This document shows positions 23,388-34,889 of a stretch of 64,000 bases of DNA, one piece after another (the stretch's first letter is position 1; each line of letters starts with the position of its first letter). Made by a program: the position numbers and the translations under genes. The notes beneath the pieces were generated by a model. That model did no database searches. It was not told where the DNA came from and saw only the letters and a list, made by a program, of their open reading frames with translations. Source of the stretch: Plazaster borealis (Eukaryota > Echinodermata > Asteroidea > Forcipulatida > Labidiasteridae); assembly GCA_021014325.1 (NCBI GenBank), contig CM037464.1:7843127-7907126 (forward strand). Direction: 5' to 3'.

Positions 23388-23462
<75 letters not shown>

Positions 23463-26400
23463 TTCTTGTAAAATTAATTTAAAACTTCAAACTTTCAACT
23501 GTTTTGTCCATACAAATGTTTACACCAATGATATTGCATCTCCTTTAAGTATAAAATGTACAATGAAACACAGTTATTATCCTTTAACTAGAATAAACTG
23601 GTTAGCAACCACTAAATGCATAATCATCTGAATCAATTAAATGTAAACTCTGGTGTGAGCCTTGATTTCCAAAAACCACTCTAAATATGAAATAAACACA
23701 TATTCATAACAATAACAATAATTATAAACCTCAATTATTTAAACAAGTGGCTACACTGAATTACTTATAAAATATAATTAAATCTACTGTTTTTGAGGGG
23801 AAAACACGCAAAACAAAAACAAACGAACATCTCAAACCCATAGAGATGGAGAAAACAACAAAGAAAAAATAACCGGGCGGTTGTAAGTGGGGTGGCGGTG
23901 GGTGATGAAAAAACAACAAGCTGCCTGCTGTATGGCTTGTTTTGTGTTTGTTGTAATGGCGTAGCTAAAGATCAGCGTTAAGCGCACAGACAATGCTGTT
24001 ACTATGTAGGGAAACTTTCCACCAATCGGAGGCGACGACGTGTGGCGCGTTCGCTAGACCCGACCCAATGATCACGAGCCACAACGTGACCCAGTTTACT
24101 CAGGGATCACGTTGTAAAACCAAGCTGCACATTGTATTACTGTTTGTAAACAACACTGTAAGGGATGAACGCAGGATTCCCGTGTGCCATAAACCTGATT
24201 AAGTATGCACTTAATCTTTCCTTTAAAGGCTACTCACAGAGCCTCTACTTATTCAACGAGTTGATAAAAAGGGGCATTTGGGTTATTTTCTTTGCCATGC
24301 CACATTTCGAATCAATTTTATGTTTTTTAAAGGCCAAAATTAATAAAACAGATTGTTCTTACGCTTGGGTTGCAAGCTTTTATAACAAAAGCCAATGTTA
24401 ATTAGTACTGTTTATCAATGTGTTGTACCTACATGTATCAGTATCAAGAAGCATCCTTTGTTCCATGGCTTGACCGGCCAGATGAAACCGGTTTTAATCT
24501 GATACACGGCTTTACGAATCAAAAAATCATTATACTTATAGTCTTTTGCTTATTTAATTTTGTAAATCTTTTAAGACTGTGGCATATTTTGGAGCACCAT
24601 TCATTAAGTGATGGTCCATGTTATTCCATGGTCCTAAAGCGATAGGAGACTAGTCAAAAGTTATTGTCACAATTATAAACATCGATCCCAATAATTCTCC
24701 AATTATGACATAGAGTACTGTTGTTCACTCCATTCCCGTGTTAGGTTTATGCTCAACTTAAAAAAAAAAGTAAAAATATCTATCAGCTGTACCAGCAAAA
24801 ACACCCCGAAATTGTGTTTTGTTACATTCTATTTACATTGTACTTTTTTCTATGTTATTTTTTATCTTCAATGATTAAATTCTCTAGTCTTAATTCGTAT
24901 CAGAGTTAATTTTTAAAATTAAATTTAAATTGTTTATGTTTGCAGATTGACAGTAAAACAATCATTGACATGGACAAAGAGCTGTCACAACTGGCAGAGG
25001 TCATGAAGATTGGTGACAGAATTGCTCTTAAGAGATTCTGCAGTGATGCTCATGCTAAATCAACAGTTTGCAAACCACAGAGTCAGGTTGGCGCAGCCAT
25101 GAGAACAAGAAGACAAAGCCTACTTGATCGACTTAGAAAAGATGTTGTTCAGGTGGAAGATGGGGAGAGCATTTCAGCAAGTACGTCCCAACAGAATGGT
25201 TTAGGCAACACCAATGCTTCAAAGAACAATCGCCGTATCCAGGTTGGATGGATTCATAATGACCGACAGGTCCGGGATCCCAAAGGTGGGGGAGTGAGGA
25301 AACTAGCGGTGGACAAGGACGCAACTATGGACATATTGCTCGAAGTAAGCAAAGCTTTGTTCTTCCGAGATGGGGCTTCAAAAAAGGGCTTCAAAATTGA
25401 TGACTGTGTGAAACTTATCTGCGGGATTTCAGCAATAGCCCCTTGGGAGGAGATGTTACTGTAGGAATGCAATACAAGCAAGAGAAACCTAACGGCATTT
25501 TGAGGTTTTACCTGAACACCAAATCTGAACGTGATGTGTGTGGGAATATGCCTGAGGACGAGGAGGAACTGAAAAAAAAAAGACAAAGAAAACTAAACTT
25601 ACCTTATCTTGCACAGAGGAAGATGATGAAGAAAATGATTTCCTGGCAGCTTTCCCTTTGACTGACAAATTCCAACCTCAAGAGATTGAAGTACAAGAGG
25701 CAGCTCAAGAAGATACTGCTCTAGTCAATGTGATTTGCTACATTGAAGACATTGATAGGGAATCCATTGGAGCGGTTGAACATAATTTAATTGATAGTGC
25801 AACCACAGAGACCCAGCTGGCCTCCGAGTATAAGTTACCAAGTCGGTCACCCACTCCCACCTTATCTACGTCACAAACTCCGCCACCTCATTTACCAACT
25901 CCTCCACCTTATCGCCACCTCGTTCACCAACTCCGCCACCTCGTTCACCAACTCCCCCACCTCGTTCACCAACTCCGCCACCTCATTCGCCACCTCGTTC
26001 ACCAACTCCGCCACCTCGATCACCATCACCAACTCAACCAGCATTTAAGAGTGTATTAAGGGTACATCGGGCAAAAATCCTCTCTGAAATGGTGAATGCA
26101 TTTATAAACCCAGAGATCATGCACACACCCCTGTTATTTGAGTTTGTAGATGAAGCCGGAGCTGACGTACAAGGAGTCTCACGAGAAGCTTACACTGCGT
26201 TTTGGAGTGAATTCTATCTCACCAGTACGTCTGGTGAGACTGAGAGGGTACCATCCATCTTTCCCGAGTTTGGGTTTGAGCAGTGGGCCGCTGTTGGTCG
26301 CATCTTATCAAAAGGGTTTCAAGACCACCGGTTATTTCCAACCCGTCTGTCACCAGCATTCATTTCAGCTCTCGTCCATGGGGAGCATGCAGTTCCTCCC

Positions 26401-27039
26401 CACATGCTTATGGAGGCCTACAAGGCCTATGTATCCCCACTTGATGGGGAAATTATTTCTAAAGCGCTCAGTGGAGAGATGGACAACGATGATCAAGACG
26501 ACTTGCTGGATATACTTTCCAGAGCGGACTGTCATTCTATTCCATCAGGCGATAAGATGCGAGAAACCATGCTACAAGCCGCTCACAAGGAGCTGGTGCA
26601 GGCTCCAAAATATGCTCTTGATGCAATGGCAGTTACAGCCCAAGACTCTCTACAGCTGTTGCTTCCAAATATTGAATCAATCCGTGTGTTGTATGAAGAG
26701 GCAAAGCCATCGGCCAGGAAAGTGATAAAACTGATCAATGCTACACCTACCAGCAGGGGGGAGGAACAATCCCTTGCGTTCCTTAAACAATACATTCGTG
26801 GGCTTGACCTTCCCACATTGAAGAAGTTTCTTAGGCATTGCACAGGGTCTGAAACAATATGCTTCAATTCATTGGACGTGGTGTTCAACCAAAAGAAAAA
26901 GGGGGCAGATAGATATCCTATTGCCCACACATGTGGCCCCACTCTTGAATTACCTGACACATATGCATCATACAATGAACTTCGCTGTGAACTGTCTAAC
27001 ATCTTGAATTCTGGCTATCTCAGAATGGACATTGCATAG
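22335..27039 (+). CDS. SAM-like / Pro-rich / HECT-type E3 ubiquitin ligase carried by the transposon
   Basis: Exon 1 (22335-22412, 26 codons, starts MEASLCKFVRERGIEES) joins in phase 0 to exon 2 (24946-27039; acceptor TTTGCAG). The joined N-terminus looks like a SAM-type domain ending GDRIALKRFC. Then come a charged middle, a block GWIHNDRQVRD...ALFFRDGASKKG...GILRFYLNTK, an acidic segment, TPPPRSP repeats, and a ~300-residue HECT domain from about 26089. The catalytic site is AHTCGPTLELP, Cys codon 26932-26934. Frame breaks near 25440 (CCCC), 25570 (A10) and 25910 (repeat) each equal one missing base, so this is a recent pseudogene or has read errors. HECT proteins pass ubiquitin to substrates through a cysteine thioester. 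The polyadenylation signal is at 27110. Confidence 0.85.
22413..24945 (+). other. HECT intron 1, with (TTTA)n microsatellite at 23356-23465
   Basis: Bounded by AAAAG|GTGAG and TTTGCAG|ATTG. No second gene is evident. The microsatellite creates a long low-complexity frame (23302-23631) that should be ignored. Confidence 0.8.
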
Positions 27040-27207
27040 GCAAAATGATTTGCTCTGTGTCAGTTGTGTATTGTCAGTTGAACAAAGACTCAAGTGCAGG
27101 CCCATCATAAATAAATTACTGTATATGTTTGTAAATGTACATGGCTAGCAGTATGTTCTTATCTTACTGAACGACTTTAACCCAGTGTTTCAGCAGTCTT
27201 TGCATAT

Positions 27208-27378
27208 AATAGACCTTTATCGTGGCGCGGCCATCTTGATTTTCTCCCATTCAAATCAATGTAACCGAATCGAGGCTGGGAGGAGAAATAGTCTGGTTAC
27301 TTTTTGTATTGGCATTCATTACTGTTATTGAATACAGGGAACATGACGAAGATGGTGGCAGCACGATAAAGGTCTATT
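27208..27378. mobile_element. 171-bp MITE inside the transposon
   Basis: Inverted ends AATAGACCTTTATCGTG...; the right end reads CACGATAAAGGTCTATT. Inner parts also pair loosely (GGCCATCTTGATTTTCTCCC against GAAGATGGTGGC). It lies in the intergenic space behind the HECT gene. Confidence 0.85.
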
Positions 27379-29303
27379 AAGGGTGGTTAGAGCAGTAATT
27401 GAGAAAAAAATTACTTCTATCATATCGGTTTGCCTAAATCCTCTGCAAACCTCATGTTATGTGTTTCCAATCAAGTATTTTAATTTAGTTAGCCTGGGTC
27501 TATATTACTCAAATCATTGACTTACAATCTAGGAGGTCTGCTATGTCCAGCTGACTACAAACTTAAGGGTAGTTTTAAAATGTATGGTATTCTAAAAACA
27601 CTCTGTAAGTGACATTAACAAAACCGATTTGCCTAGAACATGAGTGAACCCAGAGATGACCTACGAAGCAAATTATCAACTAAATCGTAATTTTAAGTAG
27701 GCCTATTGAAACTTGTTTGCAAACCTTATTAGTATTCAATATGATTCTTCCAAGTAACTTTTTGGTTCACATCAGCTATTTTACAAAATGTTACTTTTGT
27801 TGCTTGGCAGGTTTAGTGTTTTGGGAGTTTTTTGTTCACCACCCTGCTTGAGTACAATTTAATGCATTTATTTATAGTGATCATAATGAAACAAATGATA
27901 AATAGTTTTGCTGAAATTTATTGATTTTAAATGTGACTTTGTGTTACACAAGTTTTGTTTAGATAATGTTATGGGAGTGTTAGGTAATATTTTGGGCAGT
28001 TGCCTAATACCTCATTGTTATCAACCATTTATAAAATAGCATAATTAAAATTTAAAAAAAAAATTAGCTGATTTTTGTTTTGACCAATTATTACTTTATT
28101 TAACGCATTAGTTGTGTTGCCCCAAAGGAACCTTTTGTTTATGTAGATCTTTTTATTGATTATACATTTTTATAATCCTTCAATTAGTCGGATGATGTTA
28201 TGGATAAGATTAGTTTTTTAACTATGTTCTGTATCCTTGTTTTATTTTTTAATGTGATTCTTCCAAGTTAATTGTATTGATTCACATAGGCTATTTTACA
28301 AAACGTTACTTGACTTATTGCTTGGCAGTTTTAGTGTTATGAGAGTTTTTTGTTCACCACCCTGCTCAAGAGAGTTATGTGCAATTATCTGCAATTAGCA
28401 TAATGAAACAACTGATAAATAGAGTTTATGTCAGCATGTTGTTAACCAAATTTGTAATCAACATAAATAACAACAAGTTATATCAATAAAAACAAATTAT
28501 AGAGAATTTATAATTATGAGAGTTATACATTAAGTTTATGTCAGCATGTTGTTAACCACATTTGTAATCAACATAAATTACAACAATCAATAAAAACAAA
28601 TTATAAAGAATTTTGAACTGTTTTTGAGTAAATGTTACTTTATTTCACACATTGGGTTTTTTCCACCACATATTTTTTCACTGATCTTACTTAGGCGTAT
28701 GGTCAACTATTGATTCAGTAAGATTGTATTTTTATTTATCATTAATCAACTTGATCAAACTAAGGCTATCTTAATCATATTCACCTTTTATCCAATTGAC
28801 ATGATAACCTTATTTTCATCATATAAGACTAGACCGGACTATTTTGCCTGCCTTCCAACCTCGGTTTCGTTGCATTTGTTTTAATGGAAGAAGCAGGATG
28901 ACTGCACAAGGACAACAGATTTTTTTAAATTACCTTTTCACTCTTCTTGGTTTACTTTTATTCTGACAGGGGTAGTCTCCTTGATTATTTTAATTCGTAT
29001 TCACTCTAACATGAAAGCTTATGTTTTCACCAACTTACAACACGAAGAAAATTCAACAGTATGGTACATCCTGAGAAACTGTTTTGAATTAAATCGTCAT
29101 GGATAAGAACTTTGTTTATTTTTGTAATTTTCATAAAAATTAAGTTACGGGAAAAACAAAACCTAATGAAGTTTGACCATTGTCCTTACAACAAAGCAAT
29201 TTAAATGCACAGAACTTACAATTTGATAAAAACAATGTTCCCCATAAGGTTATGTTCCCCTTCCAGTGTACGCACTGTGAGCCCATCTGCGAATTACACT
29301 CTT
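27379..29303. other. AT-rich spacer between the two convergent genes, with direct repeats
   Basis: About 27735-27860 and 28250-28370 are diverged direct copies (TGATTCTTCCAAGT, TTTTTTGTTCACCACCCTGCT). 28425-28520 and 28530-28620 are a second pair (TTATGTCAGCATGTTGTTAA). No coding signal on either strand. Confidence 0.7.
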
Positions 29304-31241
29304 TTAGAGAAGCTGCAAAATGAGATATTTCAATGTATGATATAAATCCACGGCATTATGAGGAGTGGATGGCGGATCAAGGTCATGCTCTTCCATAAGT
29401 CCACAGCAGAGATGACAGAAGTCTTCGTAACAAGGAATGTCACTCTTGAATGTGCATTCATCAATGCAGACTTCGATGTCATCCTTTTCCACTGCCACAA
29501 ATTGATCATGTGCGTTGTAAAGCTCTGGCAATGCATATAGAACAACTGGTCTCCCAGTAGGTTCAGTTGCGTTGCGGGTAGACTGGATTTTGTGGTAGTT
29601 CCAAACACTTACAATATCATCCAGTTCTTCCTACAATTATGAATAATCATGATACACTTTATCCGGGCCTGTGGTAAGGGCAGGATTTGGCAAAAGGGCA
29701 AACAATTGAAAAATATTAATTTTCATCCCTGGTTCATCAATCATTCATCCCATTTCATCCCTCCCCACTCATTCATTAGGCCCCCTAAAAGGGCAAAAAA
29801 TTGAAAAATATTAATTTTCATCCCTGGTTCATCAATCATTCATCCCATTTCATCCCTCCCCACTCATTCATTAGGCCCCCTATAATTCTAATTTTCGTAA
29901 AATATCACATGGAAAGTTAAAAAAGGGCCAACAAGAAACATAGATGTGATAAATATGAAGAACAGTATAATGAAACATAATCAAAATATCACATTTAATT
30001 GTTTTTTATTATTTGATTGCAGAATAAGTAAAAAAACATTCTCTGAGTGAAAATGAGCGACATCAAAGTGAAATGAATAATTGACTGTTGCCAAAGAAAA
30101 CAATTCTTCGAATATTCGATGTTTTAAACATCGTGGAAACAAAATATCGTTTGAAGTGCCATTACCAATTGGTTTGAGAGGAAATGTCAATCACGTTTAA
30201 TAAAAATCCGAGCCAGTTTCATACAAGGCTCCGTTATTGTATACCTGAATTATTCCCATGAAGCAGAACTGTACGAGTTGTTTGTCCATAAAACACCCGG
30301 AGAAATCTCCTTCATCCTTCAGCTCACCAAAGAGGTTCATCCAAAAAGTAGAACATTCTTTCCGTAATACAGACCACCAGGCTTCGATGCGCTGATTAGC
30401 AATGCTCTGTCCGACCATGAAGCTTTTCTCGTCTGCAAAGGAATCGTTGCTGTTCCGCCTGATTGAACAAAAACAAAACCTATATTTAATGGCATAATTT
30501 AATATCTAGTCCACAGTCCCACTGGGAGGGAAATAGCTGGGGTAAGGATGGGGGCTCTGGATGGGGGGGGGGGGTCATAAAGGACTCTTTAGTTAGTTAT
30601 TCCTAAAGTGATATGGCTACTTACCTTAAAAAGGTGTGCATGGCTTTTAACACAACATTTTCCGTGCCTCTATCGGCGCGCATTCGCCGTGGACAGCCAC
30701 CGAGTTCCACTATGGCGTTTATCATGTATCCTGCGATGACTTTGGGGTCACTGCTGGTAGTTCCAGCTTCTAACCAAATTATCTTCCTCGAAAAACCATC
30801 TATGCAGCCATTGATGCATATGCCATATGGTTTCAATTTATCGTATGAGTCCACATGCCAGATATAGCTGGGCCCAACTCCTCTGTATTTCCGACGCCTC
30901 AGACGCCTGCGTTTACGTTGTGCAACACCTGTAGGATCGAGTAGTTGAAGTAAAAGTCGCACTGCGTCCTGGGAAACAGTAAGACCATTTTGTATGCACT
31001 TAAAATGCATCCATCTGTACCCGTGCATCTGTCCCGACTTGTCTAATTGATCACGAATGAATCGAATTACGTCCTCAGTGCTGCTGGTGTGTTTCCTGCG
31101 GTAGAGATGACTCTTTTTCAATATTCTTTTGAGATGCCGCAAGCTCAGTGTCATGTCGTGCTTTGCGGCTAAAACACACAGTATTTCTCTGTAGCTAAGT
31201 CCGCATTTGAAATACATTTCCACCAAACGGTCTCGATGCAT
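29304..31241 (-). CDS. DDE integrase-like transposase, three exons, 385 aa, intact
   Basis: Exons on the minus strand are 31241-30625 (ATG at 31241; upstream acceptor at 31251), 30458-30245 and 29630-29304. Donors and acceptors are GT-AG and the phases join exactly with no stop. Residues ~1-60 form a helical, probably DNA-binding region (YREILCVLAAKH, LRHLKRILKK). The basic QRKRRRLRRRKYR precedes the catalytic core: WHVDSYDKLKPYG (D131), RADRGTEN (D190), QRIEAWWSVLRKE (E231). After TGRPVVLYALPELY, the C-terminus has a Cys-rich tail, CIDECTF...CYEDFCHLCCGL. The family matches multicopy 'integrase core' proteins of fish and invertebrates. In cis with TIRs and target duplications, it is the obvious mobilising enzyme. 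The first exon(s) may be only 5' UTR. Confidence 0.9.
29690..29880 (+). repeat. Two-copy ~93-bp tandem duplication
   Basis: AAAAGGGCAAACAATTGAAA and following sequence through CATTAGGCCCCCTA is repeated almost identically, within transposase intron 2. Confidence 0.9.
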
Positions 31242-31250
31242 TATGTATCC

Positions 31251-31720
31251 CTGCAAAATTAATGTATAAAACATCTGAAAAGTTATACATTACCGCTATG
31301 ACTTACTGTTGCCTTTCCCGTTTACGATAAAAATGACATGGCTTTCATTTTAATAGTTTTAGTTAATTGTATGTATTCCGTACGGTACAGTATTAAACTA
31401 CTATTGTAAAGACAGAAAATTAAGGACATAATTGAATACTATTATTTGCACAATGTAGGTGTACACAAATTAAGGTGGATGGGAATGATGGGGATGTCTA
31501 TGGTGACTGAAAAACATGTGACGGAGATGGGGGTTAAATAATGATGATAATGATGATCATTGAGACTATTATGAAGGTGATGGTGAATACTATGACAAAG
31601 GCGGGTTACAATACCTGGTAAATGCTAGGAGTGAGGAAGACAACAGTTCCTGGCCTGGCAGATGTTTTGCGGAAGGACATACTAACCGATCATCTGTTCC
31701 TCGTTGCCAAAGTTGTATCT
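31251..31720 (-). other. Upstream region of the transposase gene
   Basis: 470 bp between the first coding exon and the right array. A splice acceptor (TAATTTTGCAG at 31251-31261, minus strand) implies a 5' exon here or at the array edge. A GATGATG-rich patch lies near 31530. No TATA box stands out. Confidence 0.5.
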
Positions 31721-32243
31721 TGGGTTACATGAAGCGTACGTACGCGTTAGTAAGGCGTACGTACGGGTTACATAAGGCGTACGTACGCGTTAGTAAGGCG
31801 TACGTACGGGTTACATAAGGCGTACGTACGCGTCAATAAGGCGTACGTACGCGTTAGTAAGGCGTACGTACGGGTTACTTAAGGCGTACGTACGCGTTAG
31901 TAAGGCGTACGTACGGGTTACTAAGGCGTACGTACGCGTTAGTAAGGCGTACGTACGGATTACTTAAGGCGTACGTACGCGTTAATAAGGCGTACATACG
32001 CGTTAGTAAGGCGTACGTACGGGTTACTTAAGGCGTACGTACGCGTTAATAAGGCGTACGTACGGGTTAGTAAGGCGTACGTACGGGTTACATAAGGCGT
32101 ACGTACGCGTTTACAAGGCGTACGTACGGGTTAGTAAGGCGTACGTACGGGTTAGAGAAGGCGTACGTACGCGTTAGTAAGGCGTACGTACGGGTTTGAA
32201 AAATTGAAAATAAAATTTACCATGTCCCTTAAACAGCTTCGTA
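31721..32243 (-). repeat. Right subterminal CGTACGTACG array plus inverted end
   Basis: About 21 units of the same 21-22 bp repeat, inverted relative to the left array (GGCGTACGTACG alternating with GTTAGTAA and GTTACATAA spacers). They are followed by the 51-bp unique end 32193-32243, one mismatch from the left end. Confidence 0.95.
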
Positions 32244-32924
32244 CAAATCCTTTATATACAGGCTGGGGATCAATCTTCGAGGGGACACAAATACTCAAGA
32301 CTGGTGGAAGCTACGACTTCTGTGATTGTGATTCAACTCGTTGGAGGAGCTTTTGGTAGAGTTCGCTTTTGACCGAGTGCAGTTAAAGAGCTTAATTTAA
32401 ATCCGGAAAGGACAGTTTCGAACTTAATCTACAGTTCGGTATGTTGGGGTCTTCTTCCCCATATTTTGTGGCGGGTGTCAGATTGTGTACCCGTTGTTGC
32501 TTCGTCTTCTTCTGGACATTTTTCGGAGTGAGTTCGCCCCGTGATAGCTCATAGTCACATCGGCAAAGAACTGTTTTATCGCCCCTGGAGTTGATCGTTT
32601 TAGAGCCAGTGTATGTGATCCTCGCTGTATCTTCTGTTGCCGTGATCCTCGCCTGTATTTCATCCCGGTTGACGTATTAGCCTGTGAGATTACTTATTTT
32701 GTATACGATCTATTTTAATGTACACTTGTTTTACTCAATCATTGTACGTTTGTTAAACCCAATAGGTATTTGAAGTGGCCGATAGTTTCATTATTAAATC
32801 ACTTTGATTCTGTGTTTTTTACATCCGTTTCACCTTGTTTGATTTCTTTGTTGCATCTGAGAAAATTCAGGCTTTTTGAGTGAATTATATTCACGGATAG
32901 TTTGGAGATTTTTGGATCGTAACA
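32244..32924 (+). repeat. 5' LTR, second part
   Basis: Begins with the second CAAATC and continues CTTTATATACAGGC as in the 3' LTR (38071-38753). Ends GGATCGTAACA. Differences from the 3' LTR are few (for example TATGTTGG against TATTTTGG). Confidence 0.95.
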
Positions 32925-32927
32925 AAT

Positions 32928-32945
32928 TGGGGGCCCGTCCGGGAA
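32928..32945 (+). promoter_or_regulatory. Primer-binding site, tRNA-Pro type
   Basis: TGGGGGCCCGTCCGGGAA lies three bases after the LTR. It is very close to the tRNA-Pro primer site used by murine leukaemia-type retroviruses, so tRNA-Pro priming is likely. Confidence 0.7.
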
Positions 32946-33028
32946 ATCGAACAAAAATAAGCCGTATATTTTTGTGTACAATTGTCAAACAAGGTTGCAC
33001 GTTTTATAGTCTGTAGTGTTGTATAAAA

Positions 33029-34300
33029 ATGGCTAGTGAGTTTGATGCACAAGCTTTCGTGGATTCTGAAGATTTTGTCAATCGAGAAGTTGCAACAGTT
33101 ATCAAAAGACGAGTTGCACGGAGTTGCCAAACACGTTCATGGAGAAATTTCTAGAAGTGCCAAAAAGGCAAAACTAGTGAACGTTCTAGCGGGAGTACTG
33201 AACTTAGAGTTGTCTCAGTCTCAGCAGACTTTTGATCGAGAAATTGAGCTTGCAAAAATTGAGCTTGAAAAGGAAAGGCTCAGGCTTGAGTTTGAAGAAA
33301 AAGAAAGAGAAAAGAAAGAGAAAGTCAAGAAAGAGAAAAAGATAAAGAAAGAGAACCTGAACTACGAATTAAGGCTTGAACTCAAAGAAAAGGAAAAGGA
33401 ACGAGAATTTGAACTGCGTAAGCTTGAATTAGAAGTGGGTTCAAAGAAAGGCAAGGAGAGAACTCCAATTGATTTTGATCTAGCGAAAAACGTGAGGTTG
33501 GTGCCAAAATTCAACGAACACGATGTTGATACGTATTTTCTGTCGTTTGAGAAGATTGCCAAAAATCTTAGTTGGCCTGAGAAATATTGGCCTTTGCTCC
33601 TGCAGAGCACTTTTGTGGGTAAGGCTCAGAAAGTCTATGCCACACTTTCAGAGGACCAATGTAGTAAATATTCTACGGTTAAGGCATCCATTTTAAATGC
33701 GTATGATTTGGTTCCTGAGGCATAGACAGAAATTTAGAAAACTGACTAGATTGAATGGCCAGACCTTTGTTGAATTCGCTAGACAGAAGGAAATTGTTTT
33801 TGATCGATGGTATCAGTCTCTCAAATGTGAGAAAAATTTTGAGGAGTTAAAAGAAGTGGTCCTCATGGAAGAATTCAAAACCAGTGTCCCTCTGAGTATC
33901 AAAACCCATTTGGAAGAACACAAGATCACCAAATTAAAGAAAGCTGCAGTGGTAGCTGATGATTATGAATTAACTCATAAAATGAGTATGGGCAAAACTA
34001 ATTTCCAGTCAAAGGGTTTTTACAAAAACACTGAGAAGGGCAAGTCAGGTTCCGAGGCACAGTCTGGCACTGAAAGTCCAAAGAAGCCTTCATCACCGAG
34101 TGGAGCCAAGGACGACCAGAAGAAGTCTTTTCCTCCGTGTGATTACTGTCATAAGAAGGGTCACACGAAGGCGAGATGTTTCAAGTTCATCGCTGACGAG
34201 CGAGGGCGGTCTGAAAAGCCTGCGCTTTTGTCCGTAAGGACACTCTACTTCGTAGGAAGTCCGGTGAGGCCGATGGCAACCGTGTTTCTTCTTCGAAGAT
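33029..34300 (+). pseudogene. Gmr1-like gag (capsid and zinc knuckle), frameshifted
   Basis: ATG 33029 (MASEFDAQAFV) is followed by a frame change near 33075. Then come EKLQQLSKDELHGVAKH, a long Glu/Lys-rich coiled-coil-like stretch, and the capsid-like DVDTYFLSFEKIAKNL...W. A second shift occurs at about 33720, and then NGQTFVEFARQKEIVFDRW. A zinc knuckle CDYCHKKGHTKARC (C-x2-C-x4-H-x4-C) lies near 34135. Two frame breaks disable it. Confidence 0.85.
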
Positions 34301-34358
34301 ATCTGATGAAATCAACAAAGTTGATTAAATCTACACAGATTTTGTTCATTGTGGTGAT

Positions 34359-34740
34359 GTGTCGTGTGTGTCTGATGTTGCCGACAGTCCAGTTGTTATC
34401 CTAAGGGATACAGGCGCGTCACAGTCACTGATGCTGGAGGATGTGTTGTCATTGTCTCCAGACAGTTCGCTAAATGCGACAATGTTGATTCAAGGTATTG
34501 GGGGTAATTTTATGCCTGTCCCGTTGCATAGGGTAAATTTGAAATGTGATTTGTTCACTGGCCCTGTGGATGTTGGAGTTGTTCCTAGTCTACCGATGAA
34601 AGGTGTCGGATTATTGCTAGGTAATGACGTTGCGGGAGGTAAAGTGTCGGCATCCCCTATTGTCTCTGGTGAACCTGTGGATGAGCCAGAAATTCATGCT
34701 TTGGAGGAGGAGTTTCCAGAAATCTTCCCCGAATGTGCAG
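34359..34740 (+). pseudogene. Retroelement aspartic protease
   Basis: VVILRDTGASQSLM carries the D-T-G-A active site. GVGLLLGNDVAGG matches the second conserved part of retropepsins. The frame differs from the end of gag, and then runs on toward integrase to the TGA at 35181-35183. Confidence 0.8.
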
Positions 34741-34889
34741 TGACGAGATCTCAGATGAAGCAAACGGAAAAGGAGGTTGCAGAGTCAGTGCCTATAGAGG
34801 AGGACTCTGGTGTTTGGCTGGCTGAAACCTTTTTTAGTGATTTAGAAGAAAAGGAGGGAGTGTCTCAAGATGCTAAGTTTAGCCGATCC

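Larger units (their letters stand above)
21480..32243. mobile_element. 10.76-kb DDE transposon carrying a transposase and a SAM-HECT gene (IS3EU-like?)
   Basis: Perfect 6-bp target duplication CAAATC on both sides; the uninterrupted site is visible in the 3' LTR near 38073. The ends are TACGAAGCTGTTTAAGGGAC and its complement. The unique inverted part is about 50 bp with one mismatch, and the repeat continues into inverted arrays of CGTACGTACG units. Two convergent genes lie inside: HECT (plus, 22335-27039) and a DDE transposase (minus, 31241-29304). Integrase-like transposase, 6-bp duplication and TA-starting ends resemble what I recall of the IS3EU superfamily; that assignment is tentative. 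Near-identical ends, an intact duplication and an intact transposase argue for a young insertion. Confidence 0.9.

Noticed and set aside
23302..23631. 109-codon frame with a poly-(YLFI) stretch
   Set aside because: Generated by the (TTTA)n microsatellite inside the HECT intron.
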